DNA from: a virus
Virus record (IMG/VR): IMGVR_UViG_3300036715_002103
Location: 1-26,500 of that record
DNA length: 26,500 bases
Reading direction: 5' to 3' (one strand)
Of the stretch, positions 19,456-25,582 are shown one piece after another. Each line of letters opens with the position of its first letter. Positions within the stretch are counted from its first letter, which is position 1. A program made the position numbers and the translations under genes. Below the pieces are notes generated by a model. It searched no databases. It was given only the letters and a program-made list of their open reading frames with translations, and was not told the origin of the DNA.

Positions 19456-19625
19456 TCCTTGCAACCACTCGTGTATGTGACACATGTCGCCACAAGGGTG
19501 CGTTGCATCCACCTGCAACGGGCCACTGCTACATGTTCAAAAAGATTCCTACAAACCAATATTGTGAGGCCTGGAAGATGAAGAAGCCTGATGCAAAGGA
19601 GTATGACCTTGATAAAGTTTTGTAA
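19452..19625 (+). CDS. Small zinc-binding protein (57 aa)
   Basis: The gene overlaps the SPFH stop by four bases (ATGA). The product has CDTC at residues 9-12, His residues at 14 and 19, GHCYMF near 25 and YCEAW near 37. Four Cys in the CxxC...C...C spacing suggest one zinc site. The tail is charged (AKEYDLDKVL). The next gene is also a zinc-type protein starting within this one, so the two may be a functional pair. No function is known. Confidence 0.6.
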   Translation: MILATTRVCDTCRHKGALHPPATGHCYMFKKIPTNQYCEAWKMKKPDAKEYDLDKVL

Positions 19626-19803
19626 AGATTGCAAGTATATTATACCACAGTCTGGATACTGCACAAAGCTAAAACCAACAAAAATTTCTCTTGTTGATGG
19701 ATTGATGCGATATCTCCCCAGTATACCCGCAGCATTTGCCAGAGACGATGAAGATAGATGTGGATACTCAGCAAAGCACTTTGAACCAAAAGTAACAGCA
19801 TGA
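19609..19803 (+). CDS. Small zinc-binding protein (64 aa), TTG start
   Basis: From TTG 19609 the product reads MIKFCKDCKYIIPQSGYCTK, then a linker, and ends DRCGYSAKHFEPK with three more residues. CKDC, C18 and the late C in DRCG form a likely zinc site; the order FCKDC...C...CG...A-x-(H/Y)-FEP is one I know from small phage proteins. AAGGAG at 19596-19601 is seven bases before this TTG but only one base before ATG 19603, so TTG is the better start. It overlaps the previous gene by 17 bases. Confidence 0.65.
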   Translation: MIKFCKDCKYIIPQSGYCTKLKPTKISLVDGLMRYLPSIPAAFARDDEDRCGYSAKHFEPKVTA

Positions 19804-19970
19804 ATAACTACGTCAGTAATAGCAAAGAGAAGTGCCTGTGGGAAGCTGCAGTGGCCATGTGTGCAGCCATGCAACAGGTACCTACAGTAGTTTCGCAGCA
19901 TCCCAACGATATTGCTCAAAAAGCATTAATACAAGCAGAAGCCCTCGTGAATAGGATGATCCTACTGTGA
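19800..19970 (+). CDS. Hypothetical small helical protein (56 aa)
   Basis: The gene is joined to its neighbours by ATGA at the front and GTGA at the end. The product begins MNNYVSNSKEKCLWEAAVAM and is mainly helical with AQKALIQAEALVNRMILL. The Met/Ala/Gln-rich helices give no recognisable motif. Confidence 0.55.
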   Translation: MNNYVSNSKEKCLWEAAVAMCAAMQQVPTVVSQHPNDIAQKALIQAEALVNRMILL

Positions 19971-20308
19971 ACAAAGAACTGGAACAAAGGCTCATTACAG
20001 CAGTCTTCACGTCAATGGGGGAGGCCTCAATGTGTTGGAAACCAAGTCCCGATAACAGTGTATTTGACTCAACTCACTGCATCAAAGTTGGAGAGAGACT
20101 CATAAAGCAAATTGAGAAGCTCATTGATCAATACCCACAAATGAATGACAAATTCCATATTGAGCTCATTAAAGCAATGGACAAAGATGAACTCTTTGAA
20201 GAGGTTATGACATACCCTGAGTATTTGACTGACGGATACTACAATGATTTAAGAGATGCAATTAACGAGAGGTATGAAGAATTGACAAATGACAATTGCT
20301 CTAATTGA
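19967..20308 (+). CDS. Hypothetical protein (113 aa), GTG start
   Basis: GTG 19967 overlaps the previous TGA (GTGA). The product opens MNKELEQRLITAVFTSMGEA, contains FDSTHCIKVGERLIKQIEKL, and has an acidic C-terminus with KDELFEEVMTYPEY and ERYEELTNDN. It is helical and of unknown function. It overlaps the exonuclease start by 20 bases. Confidence 0.6.
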   Translation: MNKELEQRLITAVFTSMGEASMCWKPSPDNSVFDSTHCIKVGERLIKQIEKLIDQYPQMNDKFHIELIKAMDKDELFEEVMTYPEYLTDGYYNDLRDAINERYEELTNDNCSN

Positions 20309-20987
20309 CGCTGACTGCACTGCTCATGCAATTGGTTGGCTTTTCAGGAAAACCCAAGACATTGACAAAGCCTACAATTCTTTCAAGAAGAAGTTGAGAG
20401 AAATTCAGGAAGCAGTCTGGGCAGATGACTCTCTCATTGCAGTAAAGGGGCCATACAACTATCGTGATGTAGTCTACCCACTGTACAAAAGCACCCGAAA
20501 AAGCAATCCAGATACGGTAGATATTGTCAGGGCTTGCCGATCACGAGCAATTGAGGATGGTCTGGCAATCCCTTCTACCGGAAGAGAAGCTGACGACTTC
20601 CTCAGAATCTGGAGTAATGAGGCAAAAGCCATTGGAGAAGACTTCATCATCTGCTCAGGCGATAAAGACCTCCATTGCATACCAGGACGACACTACAATC
20701 TCAAAACAGAAGTAGTATCAGAGGTATCTGAAGCAGATGGAATGCGACACTACTGGGCGCAGGTCATTGCAGGTGATCCTGTTGACACTATTCCAGGGAT
20801 CCCTAGAGTGGCCATGAAGACGGCACTCAAGCTCCTCTTGGACTGTAATACTGAAGAAGAATTCAGGGACAGAACCAGAGGAATCTATAAACTTCATTAC
20901 AAAGAAGAGTGGCACTCGTGGCTACTATCTAATCTGCGTATGATTCACATTCAGGAACACTTAAACGACTATCCGTCCTTTCGGTAA
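20289..20987 (+). CDS. 5'-3' exonuclease (FEN/PIN-type, T7 gp6 counterpart)
   Basis: The 232-residue product has metal-ligand motifs of flap or 5' nucleases. LIDADC gives Asp7 and Asp9. EADDFLRIW gives Glu100, Asp102 and Asp103. CSGDKDLHCIPG gives Asp125 and Asp127. VIAGDPVDTIPGIPRVAMKT is the helix-three-turn-helix DNA-binding part. The family removes RNA primers or degrades DNA from 5' ends; T7 gp6 does both and recycles host DNA. Length is shorter than gp6 (about 300). ATG 20289 overlaps the previous gene by 20 bases. Confidence 0.88.
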   Translation: MTIALIDADCTAHAIGWLFRKTQDIDKAYNSFKKKLREIQEAVWADDSLIAVKGPYNYRDVVYPLYKSTRKSNPDTVDIVRACRSRAIEDGLAIPSTGREADDFLRIWSNEAKAIGEDFIICSGDKDLHCIPGRHYNLKTEVVSEVSEADGMRHYWAQVIAGDPVDTIPGIPRVAMKTALKLLLDCNTEEEFRDRTRGIYKLHYKEEWHSWLLSNLRMIHIQEHLNDYPSFR

Positions 20988-21000
20988 CCTCTCAATATGA

Positions 21001-21459
21001 GTGGCAACAACTAAAAAGAAAGTCATTAAAGACTTCGATAATGGAATCTGGTCATTTGATGAGCAATTGGATTTCAATAGAGCATATGGATTCATTTACC
21101 TTATATACTGTTCCAGAAATGGCATGGCTTATATTGGAAAAAAGAATTTCAAAGGTGCTGGAAAACTCAATAAAGGTACCCAGTCAAATTGGAGAACTTA
21201 CACAGGCTCTTCAAAGAGTCTCCAAGCAGACATTGCAGAGTTTGGAGTAGACGCCTTCGAGTTTTATGTACTTGAGCAGTACAGGACAAAAGGTGGTCAT
21301 TCTTGGGCTGAAATTTGGTCTCAGGTAACTGTTGAAGTTCCCAGTAATAACCACATCTGGTACAATCGATTGATTGAAAAGTGCCTCTGGAAAGTTTCAG
21401 AACCACCCACAGAAAAGCATCGCAAGCGACTTAAAGAGTTGACAAAAGGATTAGGATAG
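21001..21459 (+). CDS. GIY-YIG-type endonuclease
   Basis: The 152-residue product shows GFIYLIYC near residue 30 and YIGKKNF near residue 44, the paired GIY and YIG strands. NWRTYTGSSKSLQADI follows, then FEFYVLEQY, and a conserved E in LIEKCLW. This matches small free-standing phage GIY-YIG nucleases. It could be a homing enzyme or a structure-specific nuclease. It sits between exonuclease and primase-helicase, where T7-type phages need a junction-resolving endonuclease, and no endonuclease I gene is seen in the window. GTG 21001 is the start; it has no clear ribosome site. Confidence 0.75.
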   Translation: MATTKKKVIKDFDNGIWSFDEQLDFNRAYGFIYLIYCSRNGMAYIGKKNFKGAGKLNKGTQSNWRTYTGSSKSLQADIAEFGVDAFEFYVLEQYRTKGGHSWAEIWSQVTVEVPSNNHIWYNRLIEKCLWKVSEPPTEKHRKRLKELTKGLG

Positions 21460-21460
21460 T

Positions 21461-21694
21461 ATGACAAATTTTCTTCGATGGTTCCTTGTGGTCATCCTGT
21501 CAATGACAGCCCTTGGTGTATTAATTGCCGGTATGTGGCATCTTACCGCAGTAGTATGGACTTCGGCTGATTACCTACTGGCCTCCACAGGTATTGGGGC
21601 TGCTGTAGGGTTCCTGAGGTCTCTAGATTTGAGTGGTCCCAAGAAGCCACCAACTATACCGCCACCACCCCTGCCGGTTATTGATGCAGCATAA
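21461..21694 (+). CDS. Small two-span membrane protein with a proline-rich tail
   Basis: The 77-residue product has a first span at about residues 7-30 (WFLVVILSMTALGVLIAGMW) and a second weaker one near 38-52 (YLLASTGIGAAVGFL). The tail is proline-rich (GPKKPPTIPPPPLPVIDAA). AGGA lies five bases before the ATG. It lies just before the primase-helicase gene. Function is unknown; a membrane tether is possible. Confidence 0.6.
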   Translation: MTNFLRWFLVVILSMTALGVLIAGMWHLTAVVWTSADYLLASTGIGAAVGFLRSLDLSGPKKPPTIPPPPLPVIDAA

Positions 21695-23335
21695 ATGGGA
21701 AAGATTGTAATACGCAATCAACCCTGTATCTCCTGTGACTCTCATGATGCAATGCAAGTCTATGAGGATGGAGGAGCACGATGCTTCTCCTGTAATAAGT
21801 CCTTCAGCAAAAAAGCTGTAGATGCACAAGAGTGGTACGAACCTGAACCATACAAAAATAAGAAAGAGTCGATGGCATCAGTTGAAGAAATTAATGGATA
21901 TATGGTGGAGGGACTTCCTTCACGCAAGATCAGTAAAGAAGTCTGTGAATTCTTTGGAGTAAAAACCAGTGTTAAATCTGACGGGTCCCCGGAAGCACAC
22001 TACTATCCCTATGGTGAGTCAGAGGTTACTGGCTACAAAATCAGGAGCCTACCCAAGACTTTCTCATATTCCGGAGAAAAGGGAACTCTCTTTGGCCAAA
22101 GGCTATTCAGCGGGGGAAAACGACTTGTCATCACTGAGGGTGAAATTGATGCACTCAGTGTTGCGCAAGCATACCTCTCTCGCTACGGAAAAATTTATCC
22201 GGTGGTCTCGTTGCCTTTCGGGGCAGGAACAAAGGAACTACTGGCAAACCGTGACTGGATTCGAGGTTTCGAAGAAGTAGTTCTGATGCTGGACAATGAT
22301 GAGCCCGGACAGAAATGTACCGAAGAAGCCATCAAAATTGTGGGGCTGGATAAAGTAAAGCTTGCCAAACTTCCCTGCAAGGATGCCAACGATGCACTCA
22401 AAGATCCTCTCCTTGGCGTTGAAGCAGTCAACAGTGCCATCTGGAATGCCAAGCGGCATACTCCTGCAGGTATTGTCTCCCGAGATGAATTGTGGAAAGC
22501 TCTCCAAGAATACAATACAATTCTTGCAGTCCCATATCCTGAGTGCATGGAAGGCGTCAATACAAAGTTGAAGGGTCACAGGCCCGGTGAAATTGTATTG
22601 TTCATCAGTGGTACCGGCTCAGGTAAATCTACACTTCTGCGTGAAGATATCCTGCATTTGTTGAAAGTTACCAAAGACAAAATTGGTATCATTTCCCTTG
22701 AGGAAAACCCTGAAGAGACCGCAAGAAACTTATCTGCAATGGTTCTCAACAGAAATCCTGCAGAGGAAGATATTACACTTGAAGAGATCAAGGTCGGGTT
22801 TGATCAAGTATTTGGGGATGACAGAGTAATCATTCTGGATCATCAAGGCTCAATCAAAGATGATTCTATCATTGATAAGTTAGAGTACATGTGCCTAATG
22901 GGATGCAAGTACTTATTTATTGATCACATAACAATTCTTGTATCGGAAGGTGCAGATGGCCTCTCAGGTAATGAAGCCATTGACAAGATAATGAATGACC
23001 TACTCAGACTCGTCAAGTCTCATGGCGTCTGGATTGGCCTTGTTTCTCACCTTAGAAAGAGTGGTGGAGGTGGGAAGTCCTTTGAAGAAGGTAAACTTCC
23101 TTCTATTGATGATATTCGTGGCAGCGGAAGTATCAAGCAGATTAGTTTCGATATTATTGCATTTGCACGGAATATGATTGCAGATGATCTGGATACTCGC
23201 AATACAATCCTGATGAGAATCTTGAAAGCCCGAAAGACAGGTAACACAGGTAATGTACCTGGCGCACTCTACAACCCTAAGACGGGTCGTTTGAGTAAAT
23301 TGGAAGAAATGTCACTGGAGCAATTTGATCTATGA
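21695..23335 (+). CDS. Bifunctional primase-helicase (T7 gp4 type)
   Basis: The 546-residue product has a primase zinc ribbon, C11-x2-C14 and C30-x2-C33. The TOPRIM domain has VITEGEIDALSVAQ (Glu148) and LDNDEPG (Asp200, Asp202). The DnaB-like helicase domain has Walker A GTGSGKST (306-313), then IISLEENPEET, YLFIDHITIL (Walker B region), GLVSHLRKSGGGGKSFEEG and a DDIRGSGSIKQ arginine-finger region. This is the full architecture of T7 gp4 (566 residues). It unwinds DNA and lays primers at the fork, with the SSB and polymerase encoded nearby. It directly abuts the previous gene and ends in an ATGA overlap. Confidence 0.95.
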   Translation: MGKIVIRNQPCISCDSHDAMQVYEDGGARCFSCNKSFSKKAVDAQEWYEPEPYKNKKESMASVEEINGYMVEGLPSRKISKEVCEFFGVKTSVKSDGSPEAHYYPYGESEVTGYKIRSLPKTFSYSGEKGTLFGQRLFSGGKRLVITEGEIDALSVAQAYLSRYGKIYPVVSLPFGAGTKELLANRDWIRGFEEVVLMLDNDEPGQKCTEEAIKIVGLDKVKLAKLPCKDANDALKDPLLGVEAVNSAIWNAKRHTPAGIVSRDELWKALQEYNTILAVPYPECMEGVNTKLKGHRPGEIVLFISGTGSGKSTLLREDILHLLKVTKDKIGIISLEENPEETARNLSAMVLNRNPAEEDITLEEIKVGFDQVFGDDRVIILDHQGSIKDDSIIDKLEYMCLMGCKYLFIDHITILVSEGADGLSGNEAIDKIMNDLLRLVKSHGVWIGLVSHLRKSGGGGKSFEEGKLPSIDDIRGSGSIKQISFDIIAFARNMIADDLDTRNTILMRILKARKTGNTGNVPGALYNPKTGRLSKLEEMSLEQFDL

Positions 23336-23562
23336 ATGAAGCACACATAGTAAAAATATCAGAGACTATGGTAGTTATCAAGATGAGTGCAAGACAAGCT
23401 GGAATTCTTAAGGTTGTAACTGGACAATCTTTAGCTAAAGGGGATGTTTCATTGTACGGTGTGTATAGTTCACTGTGTAATCTTAATGGTGAAATCCCCG
23501 CATTCAGACTCGATGGTAAATTTAGTATTGACTTGGGACAACTTGAGGAGCTTAGCTGGTGA
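23332..23562 (+). CDS. Hypothetical small protein (76 aa)
   Basis: The gene overlaps the primase-helicase stop (ATGA). The product begins MNEAHIVKISETMVVIKMSA and shows KVVTGQSLAKGDVSLYGVY, ending FSIDLGQLEELSW. It looks like a small alpha/beta domain. It starts a run of nine small coupled genes reaching the deaminase. No known family. Confidence 0.6.
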   Translation: MNEAHIVKISETMVVIKMSARQAGILKVVTGQSLAKGDVSLYGVYSSLCNLNGEIPAFRLDGKFSIDLGQLEELSW

Positions 23563-23756
23563 ACAATATTCGAAATAAACTTCTGAATGCAGGTGTGAAG
23601 AACCTGAAAGAATTTGGGTACCCATCAGTCAATGTATACAATATCTTGACAGATACCATCTACAGGGTTTTCTTCAAAGGTATGTTGAAAGAGTCTTTGG
23701 GTCATGCAGACCATGTGGATGCAGAAATCAATCAACTATTGAAGGAGGTGTCTTAA
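23559..23756 (+). CDS. Small conserved-type phage protein (IRNKLLxxGVKNLKEFGYP)
   Basis: GTG 23559 overlaps the previous TGA. The 65-residue product opens MNNIRNKLLNAGVKNLKEFG, then YPSVNVYNILTDTIYRVFFK and GMLKESLG, and ends AEINQLLKEVS. I recognise this order (IRNKLL, GVKNLKEFGYP, NILTD-x-IY, FFK-x-ML, EI-x-x-LL) from small proteins found beside replication genes in many phages. Its role is not known to me. It ends with a TAATG junction. Confidence 0.75.
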   Translation: MNNIRNKLLNAGVKNLKEFGYPSVNVYNILTDTIYRVFFKGMLKESLGHADHVDAEINQLLKEVS

Positions 23757-23977
23757 TGCCAAAAGTAGTCTATAATCCAAGTAGTGAAACAATCACTGTG
23801 CTTCCCGCATCAGTTACGCTGACTATTAGTATGGAAGAAGCAGCTTACCTGCTGGCAATCCTTGGGCAAACTACCACAAGTGTCTTGACGCCCCTGTGGA
23901 GGGAAATGAGAAAAATACCTGACCTACCAACGTTGGAAGCAGCAGCCTTCCTGGCTTTAGTAAGGACACCATTATGA
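23756..23977 (+). CDS. Hypothetical small protein (73 aa)
   Basis: The gene starts in a TAATG overlap. The product begins MPKVVYNPSSETITVLPASV and continues TLTISMEEAAYLLAILGQTT, a beta hairpin followed by helices, ending AAAFLALVRTPL. The upstream GGAGG, within the previous gene (23744-23748), is a good ribosome site at a seven-base spacing. No motif recognised. Confidence 0.6.
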   Translation: MPKVVYNPSSETITVLPASVTLTISMEEAAYLLAILGQTTTSVLTPLWREMRKIPDLPTLEAAAFLALVRTPL

Positions 23978-24192
23978 TCCCCAATACCAAGAAAGTTGTA
24001 CAGCCCCGCAACCGTAATAAAGGACGTTCCAAAGGCCAACCTGTTGCCGGAAATGCCGTGGTAGGTGAGCCCAATCGAAAGAAAGTGGCTGCTCTGAAGT
24101 CCCGTAGGTTGGCCTACAGTCAGTCAAAGGGAACAGGTGTGGGTGGTCACAGACATCACAATCCCGGATCTATGCAAGGGCATCTGGGATGA
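23974..24192 (+). CDS. Small very basic protein (72 aa)
   Basis: The gene overlaps the previous stop (ATGA). The product is rich in Lys, Arg and Gly: TKKVVQPRNRNKGRSKGQPV, then NRKKVAALKSRRLAYSQSKG and a final GGHRHHNPGSMQGHLG. The composition suggests nucleic-acid binding and little fixed structure. The N-P-G-S-M-x-G-H end is distinctive. Unknown function. Confidence 0.6.
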   Translation: MIPNTKKVVQPRNRNKGRSKGQPVAGNAVVGEPNRKKVAALKSRRLAYSQSKGTGVGGHRHHNPGSMQGHLG

Positions 24193-24404
24193 AAATCAAC
24201 CTTGATCATAATGACCCTGTGAATCGAGGGCATTGGTGGCTACCTGACAAGTACTCTGGTGCCCCCGAAGTAGACAAGGATGAGATTTGGGAAAATCATA
24301 CTGGCCCTAAATGTATGAGGTGCTACTATAGCTACTGCCAGTATTGTGCGGATGGCCCTCAAGAAGATTGCACTTTCATCGATCAGTTGGAGTTGTTTCC
24401 ATGA
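24189..24404 (+). CDS. Small Cys-rich, probable zinc-binding protein (71 aa)
   Basis: The gene overlaps the previous stop (ATGA). The product begins MKINLDHNDPVNRGHWWLPD and has CMRCYYSYCQYCADGPQEDC, giving two CxxC pairs within 13 residues and a further Cys. A zinc-binding knuckle is likely. It ends FIDQLELFP. No function can be assigned. Confidence 0.6.
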   Translation: MKINLDHNDPVNRGHWWLPDKYSGAPEVDKDEIWENHTGPKCMRCYYSYCQYCADGPQEDCTFIDQLELFP

Positions 24405-24598
24405 TCCCTGCTCACACCGACAGAAGAAACCCACCGGGGCAGTGGGTTAACCCCTCATTTGATCCAAAAGAAACACTATTCCTTGAGAAATGTAAAGAGC
24501 TTTGTCGACAAGAGTGGAGTGGTGTAATGCACCCTCCATGCCTTGAGACCCCTGTATTTATCCCTTGCCAATATTGCTCTGACCTTGCCCGCCTCTGA
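24401..24598 (+). CDS. Small Cys-containing protein (65 aa)
   Basis: ATG 24401 overlaps the previous stop (ATGA); the longer frame from 24344 would lie inside the previous gene and is rejected. The product has RRNPPGQWVNPSFDPKETLF, then KCKELC, a later MHPPC and CQYC near the end. Five or more Cys in pairs suggest a metal site, as in its neighbour. Unknown function. Confidence 0.55.
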   Translation: MIPAHTDRRNPPGQWVNPSFDPKETLFLEKCKELCRQEWSGVMHPPCLETPVFIPCQYCSDLARL

Positions 24599-24607
24599 AA
24601 GAAGAAA

Positions 24608-24847
24608 ATGAACCAAAATAATAAGAAGACTGCACAACGCAGCAATGATACTGTTCGCCCTTACAATCAAATGTGCATCCTATCAGTTGCCGATCAATCA
24701 GTATTGGCAGTAAGAAATGTACGACAACTCCTGAAGCAGAAGGGTCTGAGTAACTCACAAGCAGACTATGAGATCAAGCGGGACTGTTTTGACGCAGACC
24801 TCTTGGATCAGGTTTATCGGGCAAATGGCTTTCGACTGGGTAAATAA
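24608..24847 (+). CDS. Hypothetical protein (79 aa)
   Basis: The gene starts nine bases after the previous stop, with GAAAGAAG as a weak ribosome site. The product has a polar start (MNQNNKKTAQRSNDTVRPYN) and a helical body with NVRQLLKQKGLSNSQADYEI and DCFDADLLDQVYRANGF. The helix-turn-helix-like spacing in the body is not strong enough to call a DNA-binding motif. Confidence 0.55.
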   Translation: MNQNNKKTAQRSNDTVRPYNQMCILSVADQSVLAVRNVRQLLKQKGLSNSQADYEIKRDCFDADLLDQVYRANGFRLGK

Positions 24848-25071
24848 TGGCAATGGCCCCACACTCAATTGAATGGCACAAGCAATGCCTTGTAAATGGT
24901 GAAGTGTATGCTGCACAATTGGAGCGTAAAATGACCAATGCAGTGGAGGATTACCAAAGGATCCTTCAACAAAATGCATTCTACAAAGAACAAATTGATG
25001 AAGCTACCAAACAGGGAAAGAGCTCCTTTGAAGCGGATAAGTATCTCAAAAGTCGAAGACCACGAAATTAG
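24847..25071 (+). CDS. Hypothetical helical protein (74 aa)
   Basis: The gene starts in a TAATG overlap. The product is highly helical and charged: EWHKQCLVNGEVYAAQLERK, then TNAVEDYQRILQQNAFYKEQ and IDEATKQG, ending KSRRPRN. A coiled coil is likely. It overlaps the dCMP deaminase if that gene begins at 25028. Confidence 0.5.
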   Translation: MAMAPHSIEWHKQCLVNGEVYAAQLERKMTNAVEDYQRILQQNAFYKEQIDEATKQGKSSFEADKYLKSRRPRN

Positions 25072-25582
25072 AATCAGGGATTTTGAATCTGTCAAGGAAG
25101 CCAAGAGGGTTGCAATTGCTCAATTGGAATACTATAACAGAATGATGAAGACACCTGAAAGATTAAGCTGGGATGAGACCTGGATGCAAATGGCAGAAGT
25201 CCTTGCACAAAGATCATCTGCAGTAAAGAGAAAAGTTGGTGCCATTGCCGTAAGGAACAATGACATCATTGCGATTGGATATAACGGAACGGCTCCAGGA
25301 ACTGACAATACCTGTGAAGACGAATACAACAAGACTGACCATACCCGTGTCTACCACGCTGAAGAGAATATTAGGTATAAATTGGAGCAGGATGAGTGTA
25401 TTGCAGATGCCACATTGTATGTGACAACTGCCCCTTGTCTTAAGTGTGCCAAAAAGATTTTGTATGACAATATATTCTGCAGAGTGGTTTACAGAGAAGA
25501 TTACAAAAATGATGATGGCATCAAGTATCTGTATCCTTGGGTTAGAGTCAGCAAGCTAGAAGGAAAATGCATTGAAGATTGA
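25028..25582 (+). CDS. dCMP deaminase-type enzyme
   Basis: The zinc site is complete: YHAEENIRYK (His110 and Glu112, counting from TTG 25028) and TTAPCLKCAKKI (Cys137 and Cys140). Upstream lie WDETWMQMAEVLAQRS and KVGAIAVRNNDIIAIGYNGT followed by CEDEYN, typical of deoxycytidylate deaminases. The enzyme makes dUMP from dCMP for dTMP synthesis. The start is uncertain. ATG 25142 gives 146 residues but leaves 70 unexplained bases; TTG 25028, after AAAGAG, gives 184 and adds a helical lead (VEDHEIRIRDFESVKEAKRV). ATG 24938 would overlap the previous gene by 134 bases. The stop overlaps the reductase start. Confidence 0.85.
   Translation: MKRISISKVEDHEIRIRDFESVKEAKRVAIAQLEYYNRMMKTPERLSWDETWMQMAEVLAQRSSAVKRKVGAIAVRNNDIIAIGYNGTAPGTDNTCEDEYNKTDHTRVYHAEENIRYKLEQDECIADATLYVTTAPCLKCAKKILYDNIFCRVVYREDYKNDDGIKYLYPWVRVSKLEGKCIED

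Noticed and set aside
19368-19919. 183-codon minus-strand open frame
   Set aside because: It crosses four well-supported sense genes with coupled starts and stops and is best explained as a shadow.
24938-25027. Longest start of the dCMP deaminase at ATG 24938
   Set aside because: It would overlap a protein-like, coupled gene by 134 bases, and the deaminase domain does not need it.
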